64,000 bases of DNA from JAVKSL01 sp039583695 (GTDB taxonomy: Bacteria; Actinomycetota; Acidimicrobiia; Acidimicrobiales; JAJPHD01), in the NCBI GenBank assembly GCA_039583695.1, contig JAVKSL010000003.1, positions 1-64,000 on the forward strand. Reading direction: 5' to 3'. Below are positions 1-9,098 of the stretch, one piece after another. The notes under the pieces were generated by a model. That model saw only the letters and a program-made list of their open reading frames with translations, was not told where the DNA came from and searched no databases. Position 1 is the first letter of the stretch, and each line of letters opens with the position of its first letter. A program made the translations under genes and the position numbers.

Positions 1-75
1 GAGCAGGCCCACCAGCTGTTCGCCTGCCAGGCCGGCCCTCTCGGAGGCGAGGCTTTGGCGGTCCTGTCCCGATGA
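1..75 (+). CDS. 3' end of an upstream gene (partial)
   Basis: An open frame enters from the left edge and ends at TGA 73-75, giving 24 residues that finish in ALAVLSR. Its stop overlaps the ATG of the next gene (ATGA, 72-75), the arrangement used throughout this locus, so it is probably the last gene before ugd in the same transcript. Too little is visible to name the product; a polysaccharide-biosynthesis protein would fit the context. Confidence 0.5.
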   Translation, partial: EQAHQLFACQAGPLGGEALAVLSR

Positions 76-1343
76 GCTCGATCGCTGTCATCGGAGCGGG
101 CTACGTGGGCCTGACCACCGCCGCGGTGCTCGCGCATCTGGGCCACCAGGTCTGTTGCGCCGACGTGATTGCCGAGAAGGTGGCGGTCCTGTCCCGGGGA
201 GAGGTCCCGATCGTGGAGGACGGCTTGGCCGACATGGTCGCCGAGGAGCTCAAGTCCGAGCGGCTCAGCTTCGTGTTGGGCGCTGCTGGTGCGGCACTCG
301 GAAGCGAGCTCGTCTTCTTGTGCGTCCCCACCCCCCAGCACGCGGATGGGTCCGCCGAGATGTCTCACATCGTCGACGCGGCCACCGAGATCGGCCCGGT
401 GCTGAGCCCTGGAGCGATCGTCGTCAACAAGTCGACGGTGCCGGTCGGATCGACGCTGGTCGTGGAAAGGGCACTGGGTCGAGGAGATGTGGCGGTGGTA
501 TCCAATCCGGAGTTCCTGCGGGAGGGCTCCGCCCTGCACGACTGCCTCCATCCTCACCGGATCGTCATCGGCAGTGAGGATCGGGCCGCGGCCATGCGGG
601 TGGCGAGCCTCTATGAGGCGCTGGGTGCGCCGCTCGTGATCACCGACCCGGCCACGGCCGAGTTGATCAAGTACGCATCCAACGCCTTCCTGGCCACCAA
701 GGTCAGCTTCGTCAACGTCATCGCCAACCTGTGCGAGGCGCTGGGTGCAGACGCCTCCGACGTGGTGCGGGGGATGGGTCACGATCCCCGCATCGGCAGC
801 GAGTACCTGCAGCCGGGCCCTGGGTGGGGCGGGTCCTGCCTGCCCAAGGACACCCGGGCGTTGTTGCACATCGGCGAGGACGCGGGGTGCGACTTCGATC
901 TGTTGCGCGGGGTGATCGCGGTAAACGACCGCCAGCAAGCTCGGGTCGTGTCCAAGGTGGCGAGGCTCGCCGGTGGCTCGCTCGCCGGGGTGACAGTGGC
1001 CGCCTGGGGTCTCACCTTCAAGGCCGGCACCGACGACCGCCGGGACTCCCCGGCCATCGAGATCATCCGGCGTCTCACGCTGGGCGGAGCCACCGTCAGG
1101 GCTTACGACCCGACGGTGCGTGTACCCCTAAGCGATATGGAGGTCTGTGGGGACCCTTACGGCGCCTGCGACGGTGCGTCGGTACTGGTGGTGCTGACCG
1201 AGTGGGACGAGTTCCGCCGGCTCGACTTCGCCAGGGTGGCCCGGGCCATGGCCAGTCCCTGCGTGCTCGACGCCCGCAACGTGTTAGATGCTGAGGCCTT
1301 GCGGCTGGCCGGGTTCACCTACGAAGGCATAGGCCGGCGATGA
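72..1343 (+). CDS. ugd: UDP-glucose 6-dehydrogenase
   Basis: Oxidises UDP-glucose to UDP-glucuronate with two NAD+, in the cytoplasm, supplying uronic acid and, through the next gene, UDP-xylose. The 423-residue protein has the family's length and plan: an N-terminal Rossmann motif GAGYVGL (residues 8-14), the central dimerisation helices, and the catalytic cysteine in GWGGSCLPKDT (Cys256), then a C-terminal nucleotide-binding domain. The start overlaps the upstream stop (ATGA) and its own stop overlaps the UDP-xylose synthase start, so all three are translationally coupled. GDP-mannose dehydrogenase belongs to the same superfamily, but the neighbour strongly favours UDP-glucose as substrate. 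Confidence 0.93.
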   Translation: MSSIAVIGAGYVGLTTAAVLAHLGHQVCCADVIAEKVAVLSRGEVPIVEDGLADMVAEELKSERLSFVLGAAGAALGSELVFLCVPTPQHADGSAEMSHIVDAATEIGPVLSPGAIVVNKSTVPVGSTLVVERALGRGDVAVVSNPEFLREGSALHDCLHPHRIVIGSEDRAAAMRVASLYEALGAPLVITDPATAELIKYASNAFLATKVSFVNVIANLCEALGADASDVVRGMGHDPRIGSEYLQPGPGWGGSCLPKDTRALLHIGEDAGCDFDLLRGVIAVNDRQQARVVSKVARLAGGSLAGVTVAAWGLTFKAGTDDRRDSPAIEIIRRLTLGGATVRAYDPTVRVPLSDMEVCGDPYGACDGASVLVVLTEWDEFRRLDFARVARAMASPCVLDARNVLDAEALRLAGFTYEGIGRR

Positions 1344-2287
1344 GGGTGCTGGTCACCGGTGGTGCAGGCTTCCTCGGCAGCCACCTCTGCGACCGCCTGG
1401 TGGAGCGCGGCGACGAGGTCGTTTGCCTGGACAACCTCGTTACGGGCTCGATGGACAACGTGGCTCAGCTTTGCGACCACCCGTCGTTCGCCTTCAAGCG
1501 CCACGACGTGAGCACCTTCGTCGGCGTCGGCGGGCGCCTCGACGCCGTCCTCCATCTTGCCAGCCCGGCGTCGCCGCGCGCCTATCAGGAGATGCCCATC
1601 CAGACTCTCAAGGTGGGCGCGCTCGGGACACACAACTGCTTGGGCCTTGCCAGGGCAAAGGGTGCACGCTTCCTCCTGGCGTCGACCTCGGAGGTCTACG
1701 GTGACCCCCAGATTCACCCCCAGCCCGAGACCTACTGGGGCAATGTGAACCCGATCGGTCCCCGCAGCGTCTACGACGAGGGGAAGCGCTTCGCGGAGGC
1801 CATGACCATGGCGTATCACCGCACCCACGGGGTTGACGTGCGCATCGTGCGAATCTTCAACACCTACGGCCCCCGCTTGCGCCCAGGTGACGGACGGGTC
1901 ATATCGACCTTCCTCGCGCAGGCACTCCAAGGCAAGCCCCTCACCGTCTACGGGGACGGCTCCCAGACCCGGAGCTTCTGTTATGTCGACGATGAGGTGT
2001 CGGGCATCCTGGCCCTGCTTGGCTCTGACTACGTGGGGCCGGTGAACATCGGTAACCCGACCGAGCACAACATGCTCGCCCTGGTCGAAGAGGTGCTGCG
2101 AGTCACCCGCTCCTCCTCCACCGTGGTGTTCGAGCCGCTTCCCGTGGACGACCCGGTGAGCCGCCGCCCGAACCTGACCCTCGCCCGATCACTGTTCGGC
2201 TGGGAGCCCAGTGTCGACTTGGCTGAGGGCTTGGCCCGTACTGCAGAGTGGCTGACCCCTGACTGGGTCCGGGCCAGTGGCGCTTGA
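1340..2287 (+). CDS. UDP-glucuronate decarboxylase (UDP-xylose synthase)
   Basis: An extended SDR that converts UDP-glucuronate to UDP-xylose using bound NAD+. The 315-residue protein has the TGGAGFLGSH cofactor motif (residues 6-15), a TSEVYGDP segment, the sequence WGNVNPIGPRSVYDEGKR with catalytic Tyr145 and Lys149, and the GDGSQTRSFCYVDD block. This combination is characteristic of the UXS subfamily rather than of UDP-glucose 4-epimerases. ATGA overlap with ugd gives a two-step UDP-Glc to UDP-Xyl module, implying xylose (or a derivative) in the glycan built by this locus. Confidence 0.9.
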   Translation: MRVLVTGGAGFLGSHLCDRLVERGDEVVCLDNLVTGSMDNVAQLCDHPSFAFKRHDVSTFVGVGGRLDAVLHLASPASPRAYQEMPIQTLKVGALGTHNCLGLARAKGARFLLASTSEVYGDPQIHPQPETYWGNVNPIGPRSVYDEGKRFAEAMTMAYHRTHGVDVRIVRIFNTYGPRLRPGDGRVISTFLAQALQGKPLTVYGDGSQTRSFCYVDDEVSGILALLGSDYVGPVNIGNPTEHNMLALVEEVLRVTRSSSTVVFEPLPVDDPVSRRPNLTLARSLFGWEPSVDLAEGLARTAEWLTPDWVRASGA

Positions 2288-2360
2288 CGAAGAGCGGGAC
2301 CACCCTGGATACCCGCAGCAATGTGTCACTTTGTGACGAACTAGAATTGGAGCCGCCTCA

Positions 2361-3218
2361 GTGGTAAGCGAAGACAGTGGAACAGTGAGAGATGTGCTGC
2401 CGGTGGCGACGCGCATGCGCCGGAAGGCACTGAACGCTGCCATCTTCAGTGAATTGGGCCTTAGGGTGACTCCGCGTCTGTGGCCGGGCCTGCTTAGGTT
2501 GTACAATATTGCGATAAATAATAGCCTAGCGCCGGACGTGAATGGCGAGCAATGGTTCATCTCCCTGCTGAACGATCCTAGGGTGATCGTTGACGTCGGC
2601 TTTCACCGCGGAGACTGGACTAAGGAGGTCGTCAGACGTTTTCCCATGGCAGCAGTATATGGATTTGATCCGTGGCCGCCGGCGCGGAGGTTCTTTGATA
2701 GCTGTGGCTTCCGTGGTGACGTACAGCTCTTTGACGTTGGCCTCTCCAACGAGGTGGGACGTGCGCGATTTTATGACTATAACGACGCCTGCAACTCTCT
2801 CGCCCTTCGTGATCTTGAGGGACTTAACGTTGAGGGGGCATACGACGTTGACGTGACCACACTGGATCAGTGGTGTGTTCATCACAGTGTTGATCATATA
2901 GATCTCCTCAAGATTGATGTCGAGGGCTACGATCTCGCGGTTCTTGAGGGATCACGGCAGCTTCTGGCGGATCAAGCCGTCGACGCCTTCTCGTTTGAAT
3001 ACGCAAGTGGGTGGATAGGGAGCAAACGCTTCCTCGGGGAGGCAGTGCAATATATATCTGAACAAGGGTACGTTCTATTCAAGTTGTTCCCCAAGTTCCT
3101 GGCTCCGTTTGTATACCAAACGGTTCACGAGAACTTCTACGGGGCAATGTTTGTGGCCTTGAGTCCGAGAACTGTTTCCACGGGGGTGTTCCCCATAAAG
3201 CGCATACGGGGTCTCTGA
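2361..3218 (+). CDS. FkbM-family SAM-dependent methyltransferase
   Basis: Probably O-methylates a sugar of the surface glycan. The 285-residue protein shows the FkbM core: a SAM-binding motif VDVGFHRGDW (about residues 76-85) and the signature LKIDVEGYDLAVLEGS (about 183-198). The start is GTG at 2361; a -10-like TAGAAT at 2342-2347 lies just upstream, so the gene may have its own promoter with a very short leader. It is visibly richer in A/T than its neighbours (runs such as those near 2505-2525, 2770-2785 and 3045-3060), which suggests later acquisition. The precise acceptor cannot be told. Confidence 0.8.
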   Translation: MVSEDSGTVRDVLPVATRMRRKALNAAIFSELGLRVTPRLWPGLLRLYNIAINNSLAPDVNGEQWFISLLNDPRVIVDVGFHRGDWTKEVVRRFPMAAVYGFDPWPPARRFFDSCGFRGDVQLFDVGLSNEVGRARFYDYNDACNSLALRDLEGLNVEGAYDVDVTTLDQWCVHHSVDHIDLLKIDVEGYDLAVLEGSRQLLADQAVDAFSFEYASGWIGSKRFLGEAVQYISEQGYVLFKLFPKFLAPFVYQTVHENFYGAMFVALSPRTVSTGVFPIKRIRGL

Positions 3219-3222
3219 CGTT

Positions 3223-5352
3223 ATGTGGAGAAGAAGTGAGGAGCCCTCAGCGGGATTGGGTAGATCCCTGGTCCCACTTGCTGAAGTAGGCTCTGTCCTT
3301 CGCTTTGTGTGGAGTCATCCGGCTAACCGCCGTAGACGAATACGGCAAGTAGGTCGTGCAGTTGGGTTCCAACTCGGGGCGCGTTTGCTGGGCAGAAGGG
3401 CACAGACCGCGGTCGGTGACCGAGGTGGCCGGATCTGGGTCGACCTGCACCGAACGGCTGCCGTAAAGGCTCTGTACGCTAACCCGCCCGATCTCCCACA
3501 TATGCGAGTCTGGGAGCGCAGGCTTGTAAGGGGCGACTTGTTCCTCGACGTGGGGGCCAACGTGGGGACGTACTCAGTCCTTTGTGCTGCCCTTGGGGCA
3601 GAGGTGATTGCGTTTGAGCCTGCGCCGGATACGGCTCACCTCTTGCGAGAGAATGTGGCCCTCAATGGGTTTTCGATCGAGGTGATCCAGGCGGCAGCGG
3701 GTAGTGAACGGGGCGAGACCGCTTTTACGCGAGGTCGCGATGCGGTCAATAGAAGGGATCCGCTCGGGGAAGCCACGGTGCCCGTGGTCACGCTTGACTC
3801 GGTCGTGGGCGCCCGGCGGGTGGCTGGGATCAAGGTCGACGTGGAAGGCTTTGAGTTGGACGTCCTCCAGGGTTTGAAGGTGGCGCTGGAGGAGCGTAGA
3901 GTTGACCTTCTCCAGCTGGAGTGGAACGCGGCCGGGGACCGCTCACCGGTCGCCGCCCTTCTCTCTAAATACGGGTACTGCCTGTGGGAGCCGACCGCTG
4001 AGGGGGGCCTGGTCCAGGCGGAGGCCCCCGCCACCGGTGACGATCTCTTCGCTGCTCCGAAGGGTGCCGGCCTTGGCGCGGGGGTCGTGGGCGCCAGCGG
4101 GGCGGGGACCGCAGCGGGGGAGCGGAACCAAGCGGTTGGAGTGGGCGCCCTTCGTGACGTTGTGGCAGGTGGCAGGCCACAGCGGCTTCTCGTGGTCGCT
4201 ACCCATCCGATCCAGTACCAGGCACCCCTTTACAGGTGGCTCGCCGTTTCGGAGCGGGTTGACTTGCGTGTGGCGTTTCTCAGCGACTTTGGCGTGGCGG
4301 CATCCTTCGACCCAGGCTTTGCTCGCCGGATCGCCTACGACACCCCTTTGACCGAGGGCTATGAGCACACCTTCCTGTCTACGGGCCGGGTCAAGCACCC
4401 CGGTAGGTTGGCCCTCCCTCCCCCGGGCCTTGTCCGACTGCTTTCCGCCGAGCGCTGCGACGCGGTCGTGGTTCATGGATACTCCACCACGGCAGCCTGG
4501 GCCACCTGCCTGATTGCCCGGGCGCGGGGCGTCCCGTACCTTATGCGCGGGGAAACGCGCTTTGAGACCGACCAGGCACGCCCTGCGTGGAGGCGGAGAC
4601 TCAAACACATGGTTCTCGGGCCACTCCTGCGCCGCGCCGGGGCCTGCTTGGCCATCGGGTCGAGCAACAGCCGCTTCTACCTGTCCTACGGGGTGGTTCC
4701 GGAACGGATCGTGGTCGCCCCCTACTCAGTGGACACCGACTTCTTCGCCTCTAGGGGCGCCGATGGCCACGAACGGCGGGAAGTGATGCTTCGGACAATC
4801 GGACTGGACCCGGGCCTGGCGACCATATGTTTTGCCGCCAAGCTTCAGGCGCACAAGCGGCCTCTCGACCTCATTGCCGCCGTGGCGGAGATGCGCCGTC
4901 CGGCCAACCTACTCCTAATCGGGGACGGGCCTCTCCGCTCCGAGGTGGAGGCGGAGGTGAGGCGCCTGCCATCCGCACACCTGTTGGGCTTTGTGAACCA
5001 GTCCAAGATTGGTCAATGGTATGGGGCCAGCGAGGTTATCGTTCTCCCCTCCAGTCATGAGCCATGGGGGCTGGTGGTCAACGAGGCCATGGCCGCCGGG
5101 GCCACCCCCGTGCTCAGTTCGGCCGTGGGTTGCGGACCCGACTTGGTGCGCTCCGGTCACGGCGCAATCTTCCCGGTGGGCGACGTCTCGGCGCTCACGG
5201 AGGCACTGGACACGGTGCTGGCTGGTCTGGCTGATCCGGAGGGGCGGACCGAGGCACGTTTGAAGAGCCAGGCGATCTCGGCTGAGTTCTCGATCGCCGC
5301 CACGGGCGAAGGCTTCGAGCAGGCGGCTGGCGTTGCCTGCGACGGGAGGTGA
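3223..5352 (+). CDS. FkbM methyltransferase - GT4 glycosyltransferase fusion
   Basis: A 709-residue two-domain protein. Residues ~105-235 are an FkbM methyltransferase (SAM motif FLDVGANVGTYS, signature IKVDVEGFELDVLQG). A Gly/Ala-rich linker (~280-315) leads to a GT-B glycosyltransferase of family 4 (~322-705) with an N-terminal THPIQYQAPLYRWL strand-loop and the donor-binding block LPSSHEPWGLVVNEAMAAG. The two activities are normally separate polypeptides, so coupled transfer and methylation of one residue is likely. It follows the preceding FkbM gene by 4 nt and starts ATG at 3223. It ends facing the minus-strand array with 72 nt between. Confidence 0.82.
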   Translation: MWRRSEEPSAGLGRSLVPLAEVGSVLRFVWSHPANRRRRIRQVGRAVGFQLGARLLGRRAQTAVGDRGGRIWVDLHRTAAVKALYANPPDLPHMRVWERRLVRGDLFLDVGANVGTYSVLCAALGAEVIAFEPAPDTAHLLRENVALNGFSIEVIQAAAGSERGETAFTRGRDAVNRRDPLGEATVPVVTLDSVVGARRVAGIKVDVEGFELDVLQGLKVALEERRVDLLQLEWNAAGDRSPVAALLSKYGYCLWEPTAEGGLVQAEAPATGDDLFAAPKGAGLGAGVVGASGAGTAAGERNQAVGVGALRDVVAGGRPQRLLVVATHPIQYQAPLYRWLAVSERVDLRVAFLSDFGVAASFDPGFARRIAYDTPLTEGYEHTFLSTGRVKHPGRLALPPPGLVRLLSAERCDAVVVHGYSTTAAWATCLIARARGVPYLMRGETRFETDQARPAWRRRLKHMVLGPLLRRAGACLAIGSSNSRFYLSYGVVPERIVVAPYSVDTDFFASRGADGHERREVMLRTIGLDPGLATICFAAKLQAHKRPLDLIAAVAEMRRPANLLLIGDGPLRSEVEAEVRRLPSAHLLGFVNQSKIGQWYGASEVIVLPSSHEPWGLVVNEAMAAGATPVLSSAVGCGPDLVRSGHGAIFPVGDVSALTEALDTVLAGLADPEGRTEARLKSQAISAEFSIAATGEGFEQAAGVACDGR

Positions 5353-5424
5353 CGGCCTATGGGCTGGCGAGTTACTTGCGGTGCCTGACCGCGGTCCCGT
5401 GGGCGATGTCGCGTAGTCCGATCG

Positions 5425-6438
5425 TTAGGTAGGACGTGAGGTGGGTAGCGTCGGGTTCAAGCCGAGCACGGTGAAGAGCTCGAACAGGCGATGCTGGTAG
5501 GTGTGTTCGGCATGAGCCCGTAGTGCGGCGGCGTCACCGATCACAGTGCCTCGCTCGGTGTCGTTGAGGACCAAGGAGATCTGATCCATGAGCTCGTCGA
5601 AGGTGGAGAATGCGAGCACCTCGCGCTGGCGTTCGAACAGGTCACCCAAGACTGGACGGTCCTCAGTGAGCACCACTGCCCCGGAGCCCGCTGCCTCGAA
5701 CAGCCGACAGTTTGCACCGTCCATCTCCGCCGGATGCAGGTTGTTCAGGACAGCGGCCGCCGTACGGAACACCCTTGCCTTCTCCGCCCTGAAGATCGGG
5801 GGTAGGACCGGTGCCGCCGTGAGGCGGTGGGATTTTAGCCATCTGGGATAACCAGAGCTGTGGAGCACCAGCGGGACACCGGCCTTGTTCAGTCGCTCCA
5901 ACAGGAGGACCCTGGCAGGATGCAGGTTTCCCGCCATCACCACCACCGGCCGGACGTCGTCGCGCGGGCTGGGACGGTGCCAGGCAGGATTGCAGGCCTC
6001 GGGCAAGTAGTGCACCGGGGCGTTAGTGAGACCCTGAAGCCGCTCGACGAGCAACGGATCCTTGAAGAACACGGCGTCGTAATCGGCAGCCAGCATAAGT
6101 TGGCGACCCAAGTTGGCGATGTGGTCAGGGAACCACATCGCTACCTTAGAGCCGTGCCTCTTGAGTGCGTATACCGTGGCCGGAAGGACGTCCTCTTGGA
6201 GGCTGATGACCGCCTGAAGCTTCTGATGCCCTGCGGTCGCGACGATACGGCGCTGAAAGGCTTCAGCGAAGCTAACAAAGCGGGACAACATCGTCAAGGT
6301 CCCGATCGCCAGGCTAGATTGTCCCCGAGGGATCGCCGGCCCCAACGACACCGCCTCATGACCCATCGATACAAGCGCAGATTCGACGTTATCCGCGAAG
6401 GAGTCGGGATCTGTCGGCCCAATAACGCCGACTTTCAT
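5425..6438 (-). CDS. CgeB-like glycosyltransferase
   Basis: A putative GT-B glycosyltransferase of the spore-protein CgeB/YkvP type. The frame can extend to 6480, but the ATG at 6438 gives MKVGVIGPTDPDS, a normal first beta strand; that start gives about 337 residues. The CgeB-like block DYDAVFFKDPLLVERL followed by HYLPEACNP is clear, as is a C-terminal CRLFEAAGSGAVVLTED segment that in this group binds the nucleotide-sugar. It is the last gene of the minus-strand polysaccharide array, separated from the gene before it by ~300 nt, so it may be expressed less or from its own promoter. A similar protein is encoded at 9091-10140. Confidence 0.72.
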   Translation of the reverse strand: MKVGVIGPTDPDSFADNVESALVSMGHEAVSLGPAIPRGQSSLAIGTLTMLSRFVSFAEAFQRRIVATAGHQKLQAVISLQEDVLPATVYALKRHGSKVAMWFPDHIANLGRQLMLAADYDAVFFKDPLLVERLQGLTNAPVHYLPEACNPAWHRPSPRDDVRPVVVMAGNLHPARVLLLERLNKAGVPLVLHSSGYPRWLKSHRLTAAPVLPPIFRAEKARVFRTAAAVLNNLHPAEMDGANCRLFEAAGSGAVVLTEDRPVLGDLFERQREVLAFSTFDELMDQISLVLNDTERGTVIGDAAALRAHAEHTYQHRLFELFTVLGLNPTLPTSRPT

Positions 6439-6741
6439 GGCACTGGCCCACGTCTGGCGGTCACAGAAGCCGGGGTCCATCCAAAAGTAATGGCCAGGGC
6501 GTCCGGGGAGCAGGGATCGGACAACATGTCGACTTCGCCATTATAGCAGCCTGCAAGCGGGTAAGAGGCTTTGGACGCTGGGTCGGCTCGGCGCCGGACC
6601 GTGCCACGACCCACCCTTGCCCGAAGCGGGTGGGGCCGGTGACAGTAGGGCTACGACCTGATGAACTCTCCCGCCCCCCGCCGTAGCCTAGCCTCGTCCC
6701 CCGAGAGACGGAGATCGAGTTCGACCAGCAACGCAACACCC
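6439..6741. other. Intergenic stretch without a supported gene
   Basis: About 300 nt between two minus-strand glycosyltransferase genes. A 92-codon minus-strand open frame covers most of it, but its composition (Ser/Arg/Pro-rich) and the lack of any recognisable motif make it unconvincing. It breaks an otherwise nearly gapless array and may hold a promoter for the CgeB-like gene; no clear -35/-10 pair was found. Confidence 0.4.
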
Positions 6742-7614
6742 TTAGCCATCCGGCAGCTCGCCTAGGCGTGGAGCGCGGCGCTTGAGCGCACGCCTTCTAA
6801 GGAGCAAGACGACTTCGAGCCCCTCATTAATAGCAGCGAACACCCCGTGACGCCCGAGCTCGACCACGCAGCGAAAAGGCCGTTCCCGGTAGTGCCGTAG
6901 CCGGGCCTCCCAGAATACCCTACGGATCAGCCGACGCTCCTCTGCCACGGGGAGGGAAAACAGTCGTGGGACCACCGCTCGCGAGGGAAGGCGGATCAGC
7001 GGAAGATCCACGTACGCGACCTCGTAGATCTCCGCTAGCCTGAGCCACATATCAACGTCCGAGTAAAAACCAAAGCGGTCTTGAAAGAGCCCGGTTTCGT
7101 CGTATGCAGCCCTGCGCGCCATCACCGAGCCCCACACAGGTGAGCCGAAACGCCACCGTCGGAAGTACAACTGTTCCAGGAGCAGGTGGCCGGCAAAACA
7201 GGTGGGTAGCACTTCGGATGAAATATGGCCCACCGAGCCGTCAGGGGCAAGATGACAATAGGAGTTGAACACAAAGGCGGCCTGCGGGCAAGCCTGGAGT
7301 GCAGCCGACCAACGCTCCAGAAGCTCCCGGTCGTATAGATCGCCGTCATGAAGGTTCGCAACCAACTCGCCCGTCCCTTCGCGGAGGGCAGCGTTGAGGT
7401 TGCCTGGCATGCCCAGGCGTCGCTCGTTGCAGCGGTAGCGCACACGTGGATCGCGCCTCACGTAGGCGTCACACAAAGCAGCAGTATCATCGGTAGAACA
7501 GTCGTCGCTGATGATCAGCTCAAAGTCAGCGAGCGTCTGGGCAAGGATGGATTCGATCGTCAAGGGCAGCAGGGCGCACCGGTTATAGGTGACCAGCACA
7601 ACACTGATGGTCAC
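6742..7614 (-). CDS. Family 2 glycosyltransferase
   Basis: A 290-residue GT-A glycosyltransferase that adds a sugar to the lipid-linked repeat unit at the inner face of the membrane. It begins TISVVLVTYNRCALLP, followed by the nucleotide-binding ELIISDDCSTDDTAAL and an acidic motif NLHDGDLYDRELLERW in the DxD position. No transmembrane segment is evident. Its start overlaps the end of the flippase gene by 4 nt (ATGA). Donor and linkage cannot be read from the sequence. Confidence 0.85.
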   Translation of the reverse strand: MTISVVLVTYNRCALLPLTIESILAQTLADFELIISDDCSTDDTAALCDAYVRRDPRVRYRCNERRLGMPGNLNAALREGTGELVANLHDGDLYDRELLERWSAALQACPQAAFVFNSYCHLAPDGSVGHISSEVLPTCFAGHLLLEQLYFRRWRFGSPVWGSVMARRAAYDETGLFQDRFGFYSDVDMWLRLAEIYEVAYVDLPLIRLPSRAVVPRLFSLPVAEERRLIRRVFWEARLRHYRERPFRCVVELGRHGVFAAINEGLEVVLLLRRRALKRRAPRLGELPDG

Positions 7615-9098
7615 GATCGGTACCGTAGAGCGTCTACTGCCCGCTCAAAGGGTGGCATCACGACGGCCTGGAGACGGAGGCGTTCCGATCGGGGCAACAC
7701 CAGGACGATCGCGATCAGATAGGAGGTGGCTATCACTGCCGCGTCGGCTGGTAGGGGAACACGAAAGACATGACCGAGACCTGCGGCTCCGGCAGCAGCC
7801 GCACCTAGGCGTACCGTGAGAAGGTAGCTGGGTCGCAGTGTCCTCCGTTCTTCGTGGGCGGCTCTGGCGGTCAGCAGGGCTGAGGTCCCGTAGCCGAAGA
7901 GACTCGCGACCGCCGCTCCGAGGGCCCCGATCAGTGGGATCAGCGCAAGATTGATGACCAGGTTGACAGCAAAGCCGCAACCGATCGCGATCGCCAGCAC
8001 CCGGCGGCGGTCTACGGCGATGGCTAGGGTGGTGTACACCGTGCCTGGAAGGCGCATCCAGTCGGCAGCAGCCAAAATCACCAGGGCAGTTGCGGCCCCG
8101 CCAAAGCGACGTCCGAGGACAAGCACAATGAGAGGTCCTCCTAGCCCGGCAAGGAGGCTCACCGCCAGGCCGCTGGGAATGATCGTGAGAAGCAGGGCGT
8201 CGGTCAGCGCACTGGACAGCTGAGCGCCCTCCCGGGACTGGTGAGCCCGCACGAAGGTCGGCATCGACACGTTCTGCACGATGGAGGGGAACGAGCCAGG
8301 CAGCTCAGCCAGACGGACGGCGCCCGCGTACAAGCCGGTGGCATAGGAGCCCCGAATGCCCGTGAGCAATAGCTGGTCGATACGATTGTATCCTGTGCCA
8401 AGGAGAGAACCGATGGCGAGTGGGGCGGACGCGCGCACCACACCGAGATATGAGCTGAAGGGCCAAAGGGAAGCACGAGGGGTCCTGGTGTTCCGTCCCG
8501 GCAAGCGAGCCATGGCCCTCAGGACGACACCCCAGAGCAGGAGGACGGCCACTCTGCCGATCATCAGCCAGACCAGTATATGTGCCGGTGGTAACGCAAA
8601 TGTCAGGGTGACATAAAGGATCCAGGCAAGCCGGTTCGCCATTTGGGCCAGAATCATATCTCTCTGTCGGCTCCGGACCTGAAGGATCACCTGCCTCAAC
8701 ATGAGTGGTGCAAACAGGACCTCACCGAGATCGATCATCAGGGGAAGGCGGATATGTGGAGAAAAGGCTAGCCAGGCTACTGCTGCACCGACGACCGCGG
8801 CCAGCCCGGAGAGACAGTAGGCCACCCGGCTGACTTCAGCATAGGCTTTCGAGTCGCCGCGGTCTCGCTTGAGAATCGTGACAAGATGAAGGTTAAGGCC
8901 ATAGCCGGAAACCATGCTGAGCAAAGACGTTGCGACCGTGACGAAGGCATAGATTCCGAACCCGCTGGGGCCGAGTAGGCGTGCTATGAGTATGCCTGCC
9001 ACAGCAGAGGCCCCAAGGGAAAGCACCGTCCCGCCGCTCAGCCAGCTTATCCCCCGGAGCCATTGGACCCTGGACTCTGGCGAGGGCCGGTCAGGCAT
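7611..9098 (-). CDS. wzx: Polysaccharide flippase (Wzx-like, MOP/PST superfamily)
   Basis: A polytopic membrane protein that flips lipid-linked repeat units across the cytoplasmic membrane. About 495 residues from the ATG at 9098 (a further 20 codons are open upstream). The N-terminus WLSGGTVLSLGASAVAGIL followed by ARLLGPSGFGIYAF is the classic start of PST-type flippases, and some 12-14 hydrophobic segments follow along the length. It lies between glycosyltransferase genes, overlapping both neighbours, and co-occurs with a Wzy-like polymerase, which supports the Wzx role. Confidence 0.85.
   Translation of the reverse strand: MPDRPSPESRVQWLRGISWLSGGTVLSLGASAVAGILIARLLGPSGFGIYAFVTVATSLLSMVSGYGLNLHLVTILKRDRGDSKAYAEVSRVAYCLSGLAAVVGAAVAWLAFSPHIRLPLMIDLGEVLFAPLMLRQVILQVRSRQRDMILAQMANRLAWILYVTLTFALPPAHILVWLMIGRVAVLLLWGVVLRAMARLPGRNTRTPRASLWPFSSYLGVVRASAPLAIGSLLGTGYNRIDQLLLTGIRGSYATGLYAGAVRLAELPGSFPSIVQNVSMPTFVRAHQSREGAQLSSALTDALLLTIIPSGLAVSLLAGLGGPLIVLVLGRRFGGAATALVILAAADWMRLPGTVYTTLAIAVDRRRVLAIAIGCGFAVNLVINLALIPLIGALGAAVASLFGYGTSALLTARAAHEERRTLRPSYLLTVRLGAAAAGAAGLGHVFRVPLPADAAVIATSYLIAIVLVLPRSERLRLQAVVMPPFERAVDALRYRS

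Noticed and set aside
2325..2337. GTCAC-TTT-GTGAC palindrome before the FkbM gene
   Set aside because: Stem of only 5 bp and no recognisable regulator family; could be chance.
5378..5392. GCGGT-GCCTG-ACCGC hairpin between convergent genes as a terminator
   Set aside because: Five-base stem without U-tract on either strand; too weak to call.
6461..6739. 92-codon minus-strand frame between two glycosyltransferase genes
   Set aside because: Low-complexity composition, no motif, no ribosome site.
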